NCBI GenBank assembly: GCA_964419055.1
Contig: CAYQNU010000006.1
Span: 62,001 to 126,000 of the forward strand
Length of the DNA: 64,000 nt
Source of the DNA: CAYQNU01 sp964419055
GTDB taxonomy: Bacteria > Bacteroidota > Bacteroidia > Flavobacteriales_D > Parvicellaceae
Direction: 5' to 3'
Part shown: positions 9,101 to 17,414 of the stretch, piece after piece
How positions within the stretch are numbered: the first letter of the stretch is position 1
Layout of the letters: each line of letters begins with the position of its first letter
The notes under the pieces: model-generated
Told to the model about the DNA's origin: nothing
The model's database searches: none
What the model saw: the letters and a program-made list of their open reading frames with translations, nothing else
Program-made: the position numbers and the translations under genes

Positions 9101-9133
9101 TGCAAATAGAACGTAATATTAATTCTATTTGCA
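9101..9133. promoter_or_regulatory. Perfect inverted repeat upstream of the lipoprotein gene, possible operator
   Basis: TGCAAATAGAA at 9101-9111 is the exact reverse complement of TTCTATTTGCA at 9123-9133, with an 11-base AT-rich spacer. It sits 31 bases before the ATG at 9165. The right arm contains CTATTTG, which resembles the Bacteroidota -7 element, so a protein bound here could affect transcription. There is no direct evidence of a regulator. Confidence 0.4.
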
Positions 9134-9164
9134 ACTAATATTAACAAGAACAAAAAAAAACACT

Positions 9165-9947
9165 ATGTATTCAAAATTAATTTTAGGAATTTCTTTTTTC
9201 ACATTCATCTCATGTGGAGGAAAAGAGACAACTTCAGATGCTACAACTAAAGGTACCGATTCAACAACTTCGACTGCAATAGTTGAAGAAGACAATTTTA
9301 TAGACCCGTCCAATTTCGATTTTTCAACTCCTGTAGATGCAGAAAAAATGTACAATTCATTAATGTTCTTTTACGATAATGAAATTCAGTTTTTAGTTTA
9401 TCCATACAATAATAAAATTTTAGCGTACACCACTCAATCTTATTCAGGTCCTAATAATGAAGATTTATCATTACATTTTACATTAAAAGGAGGGGTTGAT
9501 AAGGATTTACCAGCCAATACCCCAGTTGTAGTAAAAGGGAAAATTAGTTCTACTAATTATAATTGTGTCATCATTACTGATGCTGTGGTAGTATCAGAGG
9601 GTATCGCAGACCCTGTAGCAACATTTGACATCAACAAACATTTAGAAACTAATATTTATAATCCTCGACATATTTATAATTTTATTACACAATGGGATAA
9701 TAAAGAAGTTACTATATCTGGGCTTTATGAAGGTTACACACATTCCGGTTCAGAAAATATTGGTTTTGAAAATAGAGTTGATGTAGGTCCAGATTTTAAT
9801 AAAGTAATAGGCTGTAATTTTGTCGAAGACCCACAAGTAGGTGATAAATTGTCTTCAGGAGTTGATGCGGTAACTATAAAAGGTACATTCTCACATGTAT
9901 TAAAATACGGAAAACCATACATCGAAAACTCTATATTAATTAAATAA
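9165..9947 (+). CDS. Lipoprotein with two OB-fold-like (tRNA_anti-like) segments
   Basis: An upstream TTG at 9129 opens the same frame, but the ATG at 9165 begins a proper lipoprotein leader (YSKLILGISFFTFISCGG, lipobox FISC). The resulting protein is 260 aa. After a Thr/Ser/Asp-rich linker there are two similar beta-rich segments: NTPVVVKGKISSTNYNCVIITDAVVV and NKEVTISGLYEG...VGDKLSSG..VTIKGTFSH. Each has the 'value strand - glycine - strand' look of small OB folds found in Bacteroidota lipoproteins. Function is unknown. It is monocistronic, with an inverted repeat before it and a strong terminator after it. Confidence 0.6.
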   Translation: MYSKLILGISFFTFISCGGKETTSDATTKGTDSTTSTAIVEEDNFIDPSNFDFSTPVDAEKMYNSLMFFYDNEIQFLVYPYNNKILAYTTQSYSGPNNEDLSLHFTLKGGVDKDLPANTPVVVKGKISSTNYNCVIITDAVVVSEGIADPVATFDINKHLETNIYNPRHIYNFITQWDNKEVTISGLYEGYTHSGSENIGFENRVDVGPDFNKVIGCNFVEDPQVGDKLSSGVDAVTIKGTFSHVLKYGKPYIENSILIK

Positions 9948-9972
9948 ATAGGTCGACAAATTTAAATTCAAA

Positions 9973-10014
9973 AACATCATTTTATTACTTTAAATAAAAT
10001 GGTGTTTTTTTTTT
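9973..10014 (+). terminator. Rho-independent terminator after the lipoprotein gene
   Basis: AACATCATTTTATT pairs with AAATAAAATGGTGTT (one G-U pair, loop of about 4 bases) and is followed by a run of T through 10014. It lies 26 bases after the stop codon at 9947. Confidence 0.85.
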
Positions 10015-10204
10015 GATTAAAGCTTTTGAGATATTCTAAGAAGTAGTTAGTTTTAAAAAATAACCTGAATGGTTTAAATTATTGTTGGTTTTGAAAGGAT
10101 AATAAATTGACTCGAAGATAGTCAAAGTGCTATAAGTTGTCAAATCTGATTTTCGATTTTGTTAGGAATATTCATTAGCAAATTATCTTCAAAAATACAA
10201 AAAC
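10015..10204. other. Intergenic region without a recognised gene
   Basis: This is an AT-rich gap between the lipoprotein terminator and the hairpin repeats. No ORF of useful length, tRNA or clear promoter is seen on either strand. Confidence 0.4.
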
Positions 10205-10237
10205 AAAAAGATTTCACGGCATCTTAAATATCTTTTT
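10205..10237. repeat. Hairpin with A5/T5 flanks (first of three)
   Basis: AAAAAGAT at 10205-10212 pairs exactly with ATCTTTTT at 10230-10237. It has the same outer form as the two hairpins at 10287 and 10404 and may be a more degenerate copy of that repeat. It could terminate transcription on either strand. Confidence 0.4.
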
Positions 10238-10286
10238 ACAAAACTATTTTATTACGAATTATCTACAAACAGTCAATAATAAATGC

Positions 10287-10461
10287 AAAAAGATCTCTAT
10301 AAAAAATTATAAAGACCTTTTTGTTGGTGTATTGGCATTACCGCTACCTTTCAAAATTCAGTAATTATTTACAAAAACCAAAAATTTAATTTGATTAAAA
10401 CAAAAAGAACTACTTCTATTGAAAAAAGTAGCTCTTTAGGGTTGAATTTTGGCATTGCCGC
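10287..10461. repeat. Degenerate tandem repeat, 117-bp period, hairpin plus GGCATTrCCGC block
   Basis: Two units are visible. Unit 1 has a hairpin at 10287-10322 (AAAAAGATCTCTATAA with TTATAAAGACCTTTTT, two mismatches) and TTGGCATTACCGC at 10332-10344. Unit 2 has a hairpin at 10404-10437 (AAAGAACTACTT with AAGTAGCTCTTT) and TTGGCATTGCCGC at 10449-10461. Both the hairpins and the 13-mers are offset by exactly 117 bases, which points to an old tandem duplication. On the minus strand each unit reads GCGGyAATGCCAA, then hairpin, then a T-run. That order looks like a short transcript with its own terminator. Confidence 0.55.
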
Positions 10462-10519
10462 ATTTCGAATTGTAAAAACAAAGTTTGAAACCTCGTTTAC
10501 GATTTATATATAACTTTAT

Positions 10520-10550
10520 TGAGTGAGAATGTCACGATAGCTATCGGGAG
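10520..10550. repeat. CGATAGCTATCG palindromic repeat (copy 1)
   Basis: The 12-bp palindrome CGATAGCTATCG at 10535-10546 is followed by GG and embedded in GAGTGAG...GGGAGTGGGAGTG. A second, longer copy of the same core lies at 22513-22530 in another intergenic region. That makes it a dispersed intergenic repeat of the genome. Confidence 0.6.
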
Positions 10551-10558
10551 TGGGAGTG

Positions 10559-10601
10559 AAAAAAAAGAGTGGTGTCATCGCTTTCGCTATCACACTCACT
10601 C
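10559..10601 (-). terminator. Terminator of tRNA-Leu
   Basis: On the minus strand the sequence immediately after the tRNA forms a long imperfect stem (GAGTGAGTGTGATAGC, loop GAAA, GCGATGACACCACTC) followed by eight T. It starts about 9 bases past the tRNA 3' end. Confidence 0.75.
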
Positions 10602-10609
10602 TGTTTTTG

Positions 10610-10689
10610 TACCGAAGGTGGGAATCGAACCCACACAGTTTCCTACACGAGTTTGAGTCGTGCGCGTCTACCAATTCCGCCACTTCGGC
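10610..10689 (-). tRNA. tRNA-Leu (anticodon CAA)
   Basis: Read on the minus strand, the 7-bp acceptor stem GCCGAAG/CTTCGGT closes with one G-U pair and discriminator A. The D arm is GCGG..GGTAGACGC, the anticodon stem is CACGA/TCGTG with loop CTCAAAC, giving anticodon CAA, which reads UUG codons. The T arm is GTGGGTTCGATTCCCAC. The variable arm is short for a class II tRNA (80 nt in total). CCA is not encoded. A strong terminator follows. Confidence 0.95.
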
Positions 10690-10830
10690 AAAGTGTAAAC
10701 TACAAAAATTGAATAAAAAAGTAGGAACTTCATTTAGTTCAAATCAATTTTTGAGACGGCAAAAGTAGTATTAATTTTTAATATGCAAAAAATAATAGGC
10801 TAAATCTTTTTTAGTTCTACGAATTAAATG

Positions 10831-10838
10831 TAATTTCG
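10831..10838 (+). promoter_or_regulatory. Probable -7 element of prs
   Basis: TAATTTCG followed by CAGCCCC, 22 bases before the prs ATG, is a slightly variant TAnnTTTG box with the C-rich stretch that often follows it in this phylum. The -33 element is unclear (a T-run near 10807). Confidence 0.45.
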
Positions 10839-10859
10839 CAGCCCCAATACGAATAATAA

Positions 10860-11807
10860 ATGGCAACAAAGGTTAAAATATTCTCCTGTTCGGCATCTCA
10901 AGAGTTAGCTACTAAAATTGCTAAATCTTATGGTCAAGAGCTTGGAAAAGTAGAATTACAGAAGTTTTCTGATGGGGAATTCACCACTTCTTTCAACGAA
11001 TCAGTTAGAGGATGTGATGTGTTTATCATTCAATCTACGTTTCCACCAGCTGATAATTTATTTGAGTTATTGTTGATGATTGATGCCGCAAAAAGAGCTT
11101 CAGCGAGAAAAATCATTGCGGTTATTCCTTATTTTGGTTGGGCACGTCAAGATCGTAAAGATCAACCACGTGTAGCTATTGGAGCAAAAGTTGTGGCTAA
11201 TATGTTGATGGCATCTGGTTTTGATCGTTTAATGACAATGGACTTGCATGCCGACCAAATTCAAGGATTTTTTGAAGTTCCTGTTGACCATTTATTTGCA
11301 AGCAGTTTGTTTGCTCCTTATCTGAAAAGTTTGAATATCAATCCTGATGAATTGGTTATTGCTGCACCAGATGCAGGTGGGTCTAAAAGAGCAAATGCGT
11401 ATGCCAAATATTTAAATGTAGATTTAGCTTTGTGTTATAAACAACGCAAAAAGGCTAACGAAATATCTGACATGACCGTAATTGGTGATGTTAAAAATAA
11501 ACACGTAGTAATCATAGATGATATGGTAGATACAGCAGGAACATTAACGAAGTCTGCTGAGTTGTTTATTCAACATGGTGCCTTGAGTGTTAGAGCAATC
11601 TGCACACATGCTGTGCTTTCGGGTCCAGCTTATGAACGAATTGAAAACTCCGTGTTGACAGAGTTAATTGTCACCGACACACTTCCCTTAAAGAAAGAGT
11701 CATCCAAAATTAGAGTTTTGACAGTTGCAGACATGTTTGCAGATGTCATGAAAAAAGCCATTAGTTTAGAGTCGATTAGTGAACACTTTGTTTTTGCTAA
11801 TCAATAA
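10860..11807 (+). CDS. prs: Ribose-phosphate pyrophosphokinase (PRPP synthase)
   Basis: This cytoplasmic enzyme makes PRPP from ribose-5-phosphate and ATP for nucleotide, His and Trp synthesis. The 315-aa sequence has the N-terminal FSCSASQELATKIA, YFGWARQDRKDQPR (ATP site), the MDLHADQIQGFF segment, and the PRPP-binding loop VVIIDDMVDTAGTL. It is the normal class I length. It is the first gene of a unit with rplY (43 bp downstream), pth and ybaB; prs-L25-pth order is common in bacteria. Confidence 0.97.
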   Translation: MATKVKIFSCSASQELATKIAKSYGQELGKVELQKFSDGEFTTSFNESVRGCDVFIIQSTFPPADNLFELLLMIDAAKRASARKIIAVIPYFGWARQDRKDQPRVAIGAKVVANMLMASGFDRLMTMDLHADQIQGFFEVPVDHLFASSLFAPYLKSLNINPDELVIAAPDAGGSKRANAYAKYLNVDLALCYKQRKKANEISDMTVIGDVKNKHVVIIDDMVDTAGTLTKSAELFIQHGALSVRAICTHAVLSGPAYERIENSVLTELIVTDTLPLKKESSKIRVLTVADMFADVMKKAISLESISEHFVFANQ

Positions 11808-11850
11808 AATATAAGTACAGTTTTAAAATAAATATATAAATAAATCAAAA

Positions 11851-12426
11851 ATGAAAAAAGTATCGTTGAGCGGTTCGCTTAGATCGAACGTAGGGAAAAA
11901 AGATGCTGCTGACCTTAGAAGAGAGGGAAGAGTGCCTTGTGTAAATTATGGAACGGGAAAACAAACTCATTTCCACATCTCTAAATTAGATGGTGAAAGA
12001 ATGGTTAATACCCCACATGTTTATATGGTTGAATTAGATGTTGAAGGACAAAAGTCTAAAGCTATTATTCAAGAAGTACAACACCACCCAGTTAGTGGTC
12101 ATATTTTGCACATTGACTTTTTAGAGGTTGTTGCGAATGAGCCTATTAAAGTGAAATTACCTATCCGTTTAACAGGATTTGCTGTTGGTGTAAGAAGTGG
12201 AGGTAAATTACGTCAAAACTTTAGAAAAGTTGCCGTTATGGGTATGGAAAACGATTTGCCAGAAGCAATTGAGATAGATATTACACCTTTGAAAATTGGT
12301 GCTAAAACCAGAATTTCTGATTTAGCAATTAATGGTCTTAAATTTTTAGATCCAGCTTCTGCCGTAGTAGTAGCCGTTCAAATGGCAAGAGGTGCTAAAG
12401 CCACTTCTGACGAAGAAGAAGGATAG
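11851..12426 (+). CDS. rplY: 50S ribosomal protein L25, long (TL5/Ctc) form
   Basis: The 191-aa protein has the N-terminal L25 5S-rRNA-binding domain (GSLRSNVGKKDAADLRREGRVPCVNYG, HHPVSGHILHIDF), followed by the C-terminal beta domain found in the long Ctc/TL5 form. The tail is short and acidic (SDEEEG), shorter than in some relatives. It binds 5S rRNA in the large subunit. It sits between prs and pth in the same direction. Confidence 0.95.
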   Translation: MKKVSLSGSLRSNVGKKDAADLRREGRVPCVNYGTGKQTHFHISKLDGERMVNTPHVYMVELDVEGQKSKAIIQEVQHHPVSGHILHIDFLEVVANEPIKVKLPIRLTGFAVGVRSGGKLRQNFRKVAVMGMENDLPEAIEIDITPLKIGAKTRISDLAINGLKFLDPASAVVVAVQMARGAKATSDEEEG

Positions 12427-12463
12427 TTTAGTTTCTCAAATTATAAACTCAATTAATTGATGT

Positions 12464-13027
12464 ATGAAGTATCTCATCATCGGGTTAGGAAATCCAGGTG
12501 AAAAATACAACAACACTCGTCATAATATTGGATTCAAAACATTGGACGCCTTAGCTAAGGCGTCCAATGTTGTTTTTGAACCTAACAAATTGGCGGATAT
12601 GTGTGAAGTAAAATTCAAAGGACGAACCTTAATACTAATAAAGCCTACAACTTTTATGAATCTAAGTGGCAAGGCTGTAAATTATTGGATGCAAAAAGAA
12701 AAGATTGAAGTAGATAATATATTGGTAATAACAGATGATCTTTCTTTACCAGTTGGAAAGTTGAGAATTAAGCCAAGAGGCTCAGATGGTGGGCATAATG
12801 GACTAAAGGATATACAAAGTGTTTTGAATTCAGATGTTTATCCTAGACTTCGATTTGGTATTGGAAGCGATTTTCAACGAGGGCAACAAGTTGATTATGT
12901 TTTAGGTGAATGGACACCAAACGAGCAAGTTATTTTACCAAAAAGGATTGACTTAGCCGTTGAAAGTATTTTATCTTTTGCTGCTATCGGCTTGGATAGA
13001 ACTATGAATTTATTTAATAATAAATAA
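12464..13027 (+). CDS. pth: Peptidyl-tRNA hydrolase
   Basis: Pth releases peptides from prematurely dissociated peptidyl-tRNAs. The 187-aa protein has IIGLGNPGEKYNNTRHNIGF with the catalytic His, KPTTFMNLSGKAV, DDLSLPVGKLR and GSDGGHNGLKDI. The reading frame is intact, although codons 26-36 contain a 34-bp perfect palindrome (see separate repeat). It lies 37 bp after rplY and 10 bp before ybaB. Confidence 0.96.
   Translation: MKYLIIGLGNPGEKYNNTRHNIGFKTLDALAKASNVVFEPNKLADMCEVKFKGRTLILIKPTTFMNLSGKAVNYWMQKEKIEVDNILVITDDLSLPVGKLRIKPRGSDGGHNGLKDIQSVLNSDVYPRLRFGIGSDFQRGQQVDYVLGEWTPNEQVILPKRIDLAVESILSFAAIGLDRTMNLFNNK
12538..12571. repeat. 34-bp perfect palindrome inside pth
   Basis: AACATTGGACGCCTTAG at 12538-12554 is followed directly by its exact reverse complement at 12555-12571, so there is no loop spacer. 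It lies wholly within the pth coding sequence and keeps the frame (LDALAKASNVV). GC content in the inner arms is higher than in the surroundings. Confidence 0.95.
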
Positions 13028-13037
13028 GGTTTAAATT

Positions 13038-13364
13038 ATGTTCGGAAACAACGGAAATATGCAAGAAATGATGGCTAAATTGCAAGAAATGCAAGGAGCT
13101 GTTGAGAAATCTAAAGAACGATTAAATGCCATTTTTGTTAAAGGAGAAACTTCTGATGGGAGTATTCGATTCATTATGGACGGAAATCGAAAGTTACAAG
13201 AAATTACTATTAAAGACCCTTCAATTTTAACACCTCAAAACGCTCAAAAAATAGAAGAATCATTATTGGAAGCTTTTAACAAGGCTCTCGAAAATGCAAA
13301 TAATGTCAATGAAGGTGAAATGAAAAATACAGCATTTGGAATGTTTCCAGGAATGGGGCTGTAA
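13038..13364 (+). CDS. YbaB/EbfC family nucleoid-associated protein
   Basis: The 108-aa protein has a typical Met/Gln-rich N-terminus (NMQEMMAKLQEMQGAVEKSKERL), a central beta hairpin (IRFIMDGNRKLQEITI) and a C-terminal helix (EESLLEAFNKALENAN). YbaB-family dimers bind DNA without strong sequence preference. It ends the prs-rplY-pth-ybaB cluster and is convergent with yaaA, 22 bp away. Confidence 0.9.
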   Translation: MFGNNGNMQEMMAKLQEMQGAVEKSKERLNAIFVKGETSDGSIRFIMDGNRKLQEITIKDPSILTPQNAQKIEESLLEAFNKALENANNVNEGEMKNTAFGMFPGMGL

Positions 13365-13386
13365 CTACATTTTACTTAATCTCGAG

Positions 13387-14148
13387 TTATCGAGTAAAAA
13401 CAAATTCGTTTTCTGAGGATAATTCGTTATTAAAGTGATATCCATCACTATCAAAAGCTTTAAGATGTTCATCTTCTTCGATATTGTTTTGGATTATAAA
13501 TCGTGCCATCATCCCTCTGGCTTTTTTTGCAAATGTCATTACCGCTTTATATTCTCCATTTTTTCCTTCCTTAAAATGACAGTTGATAACGCGGTGTTTA
13601 AACTTAGATAATTGAAGAGCTTTACTATATTCATTAGAGGCAACGTTTACCAGAATTTCATTTGATAGCATTTCATCTTCTAAATGCTTTCTTAGTTTAT
13701 CCCCCCAAAAAGTATATAGCGAATTCGTTTTTGAAGTGAATTTATAACTTGTACTCATTTCCAATCGGTAGGGCAATATCAAATCACTAGGCTTTAATAT
13801 TCCATATAATCCACTCAATATGCGTAATTTGTTCTGAGCAACTTCAATTTCTTTTTCACTTAATGTGTTAGCATCCAATCCTCTATATGCCTCTCCAGTG
13901 AAAACAAATAAACTATACCCAACTTCTGTCTCTGAAAAAGGATAATTCCATTTTTGAAAGCGATCATAGTTCAATTCAGCAATTGGCATACTGACATCCA
14001 TCAATTCCTTGATTGCTTTTGGCTTAAGTTTTTTTAAAGATTTAATTAGCGTTTCAGAATCTTTTATAAAATGTGGTTCCGAGGAGTAGTTTAATTCTTT
14101 TGCTTTTTCAAAATCCAACGACTTAGCTGGGGATAAGATTACTTTCAT
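13387..14148 (-). CDS. yaaA: YaaA/DUF328 family peroxide-stress protein
   Basis: The 253-aa protein matches the YaaA family from its N-terminus (VILSPAKSLDFEKA) through FTGEAYRGLDA, LSGLYGILKPSDLILPYRLEMS and VINCHFKEGKNGEYKAVMTFAKKARGMMARFI. In Escherichia coli YaaA lowers intracellular free iron under peroxide stress and has a DNA-binding fold. It lies 57 bp downstream of the histidine kinase gene on the same strand and may be read through from it. Confidence 0.93.
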   Translation of the reverse strand: MKVILSPAKSLDFEKAKELNYSSEPHFIKDSETLIKSLKKLKPKAIKELMDVSMPIAELNYDRFQKWNYPFSETEVGYSLFVFTGEAYRGLDANTLSEKEIEVAQNKLRILSGLYGILKPSDLILPYRLEMSTSYKFTSKTNSLYTFWGDKLRKHLEDEMLSNEILVNVASNEYSKALQLSKFKHRVINCHFKEGKNGEYKAVMTFAKKARGMMARFIIQNNIEEDEHLKAFDSDGYHFNNELSSENEFVFTR

Positions 14149-14205
14149 ACTATTTAATTTTGTCCAAAGGAATAACAGATGTGTCGCTCAAATTGTTCTA
14201 GAAAG

Positions 14206-17181
14206 TTAATTTAAAACTTTGAAAGTTACCGTAAATTTGGGGCCTTGATCAGTCATCGCTATTTCTATTTCTCCGTTTATTTGTTCTGTCAATGATTTTA
14301 CTAATTCAAATCCCATGGTTTCAGAATTTTCCCAATTTGAGACAATATCAAATCCTTTTCCATTATCACCAATTGTTAAGGTCACCTTCCCTAATATGGA
14401 CTGATGCATATATAAATAGATAGTAGGATTCTCGACATCCGTAAAGGCATACTTAATGCTATTGGTAACTATTTCGTTTATAATTAGCGCCAAAGGTGTA
14501 AGTTGATCAATGGTAATATTACATTTGCTAACTGAAAAATCAAGAGCTATTTCTTTTTTTGTTTCATAGGAAGAAATTATTTCTTGAACCAATTCTAACA
14601 AATATTCATCAATCGAAATTCTGGATAAATCAGTTGTTTGATAGAGTTTTTCGTGAATTTTTGCCATTGCATTAATCCTATTCTCACTCTTTTTAAATAA
14701 TTCTATAGCTTCTTCATTAGAAGTAAAATGCTTTTGCAATCTAAATAAACTGATGATAATTTGTAAATTATTTTTTACTCTATGATGAATTTCTTGCAAC
14801 ATAATCGTTTTATCTTCATCTTGTTTTTTTATCTCGGCTGTTCGTTGTTCCACCAATTCTTTTAAATGAATTTGATGCTTTTTTAAGGATTTTGATCTGT
14901 ATTCAGTAAAATAATACAATAAACTGATTATTCCTATTAAACTCAAAAACATAAACCATCCCGTTTTGTAGAAAGGAGGATCTGGTTTATTAATTCGAAT
15001 AGATATTTGAGCTACCGAACTAAAATCGTTGCCATATTCTTTCACTTTGAATATATAATTGCCGGGAGGAATGTTGGAATAAACGGCATACCTTGTAGAA
15101 GTAGGTGGATTCCATTCAGAATCGAAACCTTCAAGAAAGTAGGTGTATTGTGTTTCTTTTGATTTTTTATAATTCAATGCAACAAATCCAAACGTTAAAT
15201 GGTTTTCATTGTGATTGAGAATTAATTTATCAGGAACATTGAACCAATTTTTGCTACTTATTTTACCCAATGTTTCAAGATTCATGGGTTTTAAAAATAA
15301 TTTAACGTCTGTAATGAAAACGGGTAAATTAACAATGGGTTTGGAATCTAGCCAAGGGGAATATTTAATTAAACCACCAACGGTTGTGAAATAAACTTCA
15401 CCTTCAGCGTTTTCAAAAACACCTTTACTGTTACATTCTATACCTGTAAATCCATCGGTATATCCATAATGTTGAATTTTAACAATTTCACTTTTATTGT
15501 CTAATGTAATTTTGTCTAAACCATAATTAGTGCCTACCCATAAAAATCCATTTTTATCACTGTGAATCAAGTAAACCAAAGAGGATGTTAAGCCATCTTT
15601 TTCAGTGTATGAGGTAAATATGTCTTCTTTTAATCGAGCAATACTTTTATCTGTACCTACCCATATTTGCCCGTTTTTATCTTTCGTCATCGAACCAATA
15701 AATGTATTGTTCAATCCTTCAACAATCCATTTATATTGACCTTTTACTTTTTTGTAAAGTCCTGCATTGGTTCCCAAAATGAGTTGACCTTTTTCATCAA
15801 ATTCCATGGAATGGATATCCTTAGCTTCTATTTCTAAAATAGGTTCAATACCCAATTTAACCGTATATTTCCAGACTCCAGAGCCAATGGTTCCAATATA
15901 AAGGGTTCCTTGTTTATCTGTGGCTAATGATTTTATGTAAAGCTCATCTGAGCCGGGTATTTTTAATAATTGACCATTATTACCCATTTTGAATAATCCT
16001 TTGTTAGAACCAATATAAAGGTCATTATTTATATAAGCAAAAGCTCGAATTTTTCCAGCACTTAATCCATTTTTATCATTAAATACAGTTACACTTTTTC
16101 CATTAAATTTAAATAGACCTTCACTGTTGTTTCCCACCCAAATGGTGCCATTGGGTTCTTCAAAAATTGGGAAATTATCCGATTTTTGTAATTCAGGAAA
16201 TCCATTAAAGTAACTGAATGGAGATTTAATGATTTTTATAACTCCTTCACCATGTGTGCCTAACCAGATATTTGATTGATTATCGAAACAAATACTTTGT
16301 ATATCACTAGCAGGCAAACCATTCTCTTCTTTTATGAAGGAAGTTCTCTCACCTTCAAATTTTATAATACCAAATTCAGATGCAGCCCAAATCACTTGGG
16401 ATGATTCTACTTTAATATCTCTGATAGCTGGTTCAATTTGTTCTTTGTTTTCCCAAATGGGGAATGAATAGTTTTCTATTATTTTTCCGTCTTTACTACA
16501 CTTTATAACTCCATTTTTCCTTGTTCCCAACCAAATGTTCCCTAAATCGTCTTCGACACTGCACAATAACTCCGCATCATATTGAATACTAGAAATTTGT
16601 GATTTTTTTGTAACATCAATTTTTAATAATTTATTATTATATGTTACATATAAAAAATTCCCTTTAGATGATAAATTGACGCCTCCTATAAAAGGGGGTA
16701 AAATATCCGTCTCTATATAAATTAATTCATCATTTTTTATGTAAGCCAATTTGTTGCTGGCCACCCAAACAGTGCCATAATCGTCCTGCTCCAAAGAAAA
16801 AACTGGGTTTACCTCATCAATACTTGCTAAAGTTGAAATGTTCCTACCTGAAATCTTCGAAATACCACCCCAAGTAGATGAACAATAAATGAATCCATTT
16901 TTATCTTCAGCAATATCCGTAACAATATTGCCAATTAAACCTTCATTTTCTGTGAAATTAATAAACGATGCTCCATCGAAAATAGAAAGACCTCCTCCAG
17001 CAGTTGCCAACCATAAAAATCCTCTAGAATCGCTATATACTTTATTTACTTGTGATTGTTTTAATCCTTCCTTTAGAGATATTTGCTCAAAACTGTAATT
17101 TTGACCCAAGATTTCGAAACCAATTGAACCTTGCAGAACAATGAGCAAAAAACCTATAATTATGTTTTTTTGTAATGTCAA
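14206..17181 (-). CDS. Hybrid-type sensor: two-component propeller, Y_Y_Y domain and HisKA_2 histidine kinase
   Basis: The 991-aa inner-membrane sensor starts at TTG (no closer ATG) with a leader helix (NIIIGFLLIVLQGSIG). Residues about 30-620 are repeated beta-propeller blades with the recurring 'GFLWLATAGGGLSIFDG' and 'NIWLGTHGEGV' pattern of two-component-regulator propellers. A Y_Y_Y module (about 670-735, YTYFLEGFDSEWNPP) and one transmembrane helix (about 745-765) follow. The cytoplasmic kinase has EIHHRVKNNLQIIISLF (phospho-His, HisKA_2 type), N-box NEIVTNSIKYAF and GDNGKGFD. There is no receiver domain and no adjacent response regulator. The ligand is unknown; propeller sensors often detect carbohydrates. 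Confidence 0.9.
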   Translation of the reverse strand: MTLQKNIIIGFLLIVLQGSIGFEILGQNYSFEQISLKEGLKQSQVNKVYSDSRGFLWLATAGGGLSIFDGASFINFTENEGLIGNIVTDIAEDKNGFIYCSSTWGGISKISGRNISTLASIDEVNPVFSLEQDDYGTVWVASNKLAYIKNDELIYIETDILPPFIGGVNLSSKGNFLYVTYNNKLLKIDVTKKSQISSIQYDAELLCSVEDDLGNIWLGTRKNGVIKCSKDGKIIENYSFPIWENKEQIEPAIRDIKVESSQVIWAASEFGIIKFEGERTSFIKEENGLPASDIQSICFDNQSNIWLGTHGEGVIKIIKSPFSYFNGFPELQKSDNFPIFEEPNGTIWVGNNSEGLFKFNGKSVTVFNDKNGLSAGKIRAFAYINNDLYIGSNKGLFKMGNNGQLLKIPGSDELYIKSLATDKQGTLYIGTIGSGVWKYTVKLGIEPILEIEAKDIHSMEFDEKGQLILGTNAGLYKKVKGQYKWIVEGLNNTFIGSMTKDKNGQIWVGTDKSIARLKEDIFTSYTEKDGLTSSLVYLIHSDKNGFLWVGTNYGLDKITLDNKSEIVKIQHYGYTDGFTGIECNSKGVFENAEGEVYFTTVGGLIKYSPWLDSKPIVNLPVFITDVKLFLKPMNLETLGKISSKNWFNVPDKLILNHNENHLTFGFVALNYKKSKETQYTYFLEGFDSEWNPPTSTRYAVYSNIPPGNYIFKVKEYGNDFSSVAQISIRINKPDPPFYKTGWFMFLSLIGIISLLYYFTEYRSKSLKKHQIHLKELVEQRTAEIKKQDEDKTIMLQEIHHRVKNNLQIIISLFRLQKHFTSNEEAIELFKKSENRINAMAKIHEKLYQTTDLSRISIDEYLLELVQEIISSYETKKEIALDFSVSKCNITIDQLTPLALIINEIVTNSIKYAFTDVENPTIYLYMHQSILGKVTLTIGDNGKGFDIVSNWENSETMGFELVKSLTEQINGEIEIAMTDQGPKFTVTFKVLN

Positions 17182-17356
17182 TTTAGTTTAAATGTATGTA
17201 ATGGTAAAGATAATTGAAAATGTTCGTTTAAAACTTGTAAGTCTGAAATATTTTATACTTATCGAATAAAACAGTTTTTACTAATTAATAATGCCAATTA
17301 TTATTGAGAAAGTCATTTTTTAAATGGATTGGATAAAATTCAAATCAATTTTTTAT

Positions 17357-17364
17357 TACTTTTG
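17357..17364 (+). promoter_or_regulatory. Probable -7 element of the sigma-factor operon
   Basis: TACTTTTG fits TAnnTTTG and lies 50 bases before the ATG at 17415. This makes the in-frame TTG at 17367 an unlikely start, since it would sit almost at the transcription start. Confidence 0.4.
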
Positions 17365-17414
17365 ATTTGAACCAAAATTGTATTGATGGGTATTATGGCT
17401 CAAAATTCCAAATT

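Noticed and set aside
10550..10768. Open frame on the plus strand with GGxxRTH-like text
   Set aside because: It is the antisense of tRNA-Leu and its terminator, so it is not a gene.
13365..13400. Hairpin between the convergent ybaB and yaaA
   Set aside because: Only a 5-bp CTCGA/TCGAG stem, and it overlaps the yaaA stop codon; too weak to call a terminator.
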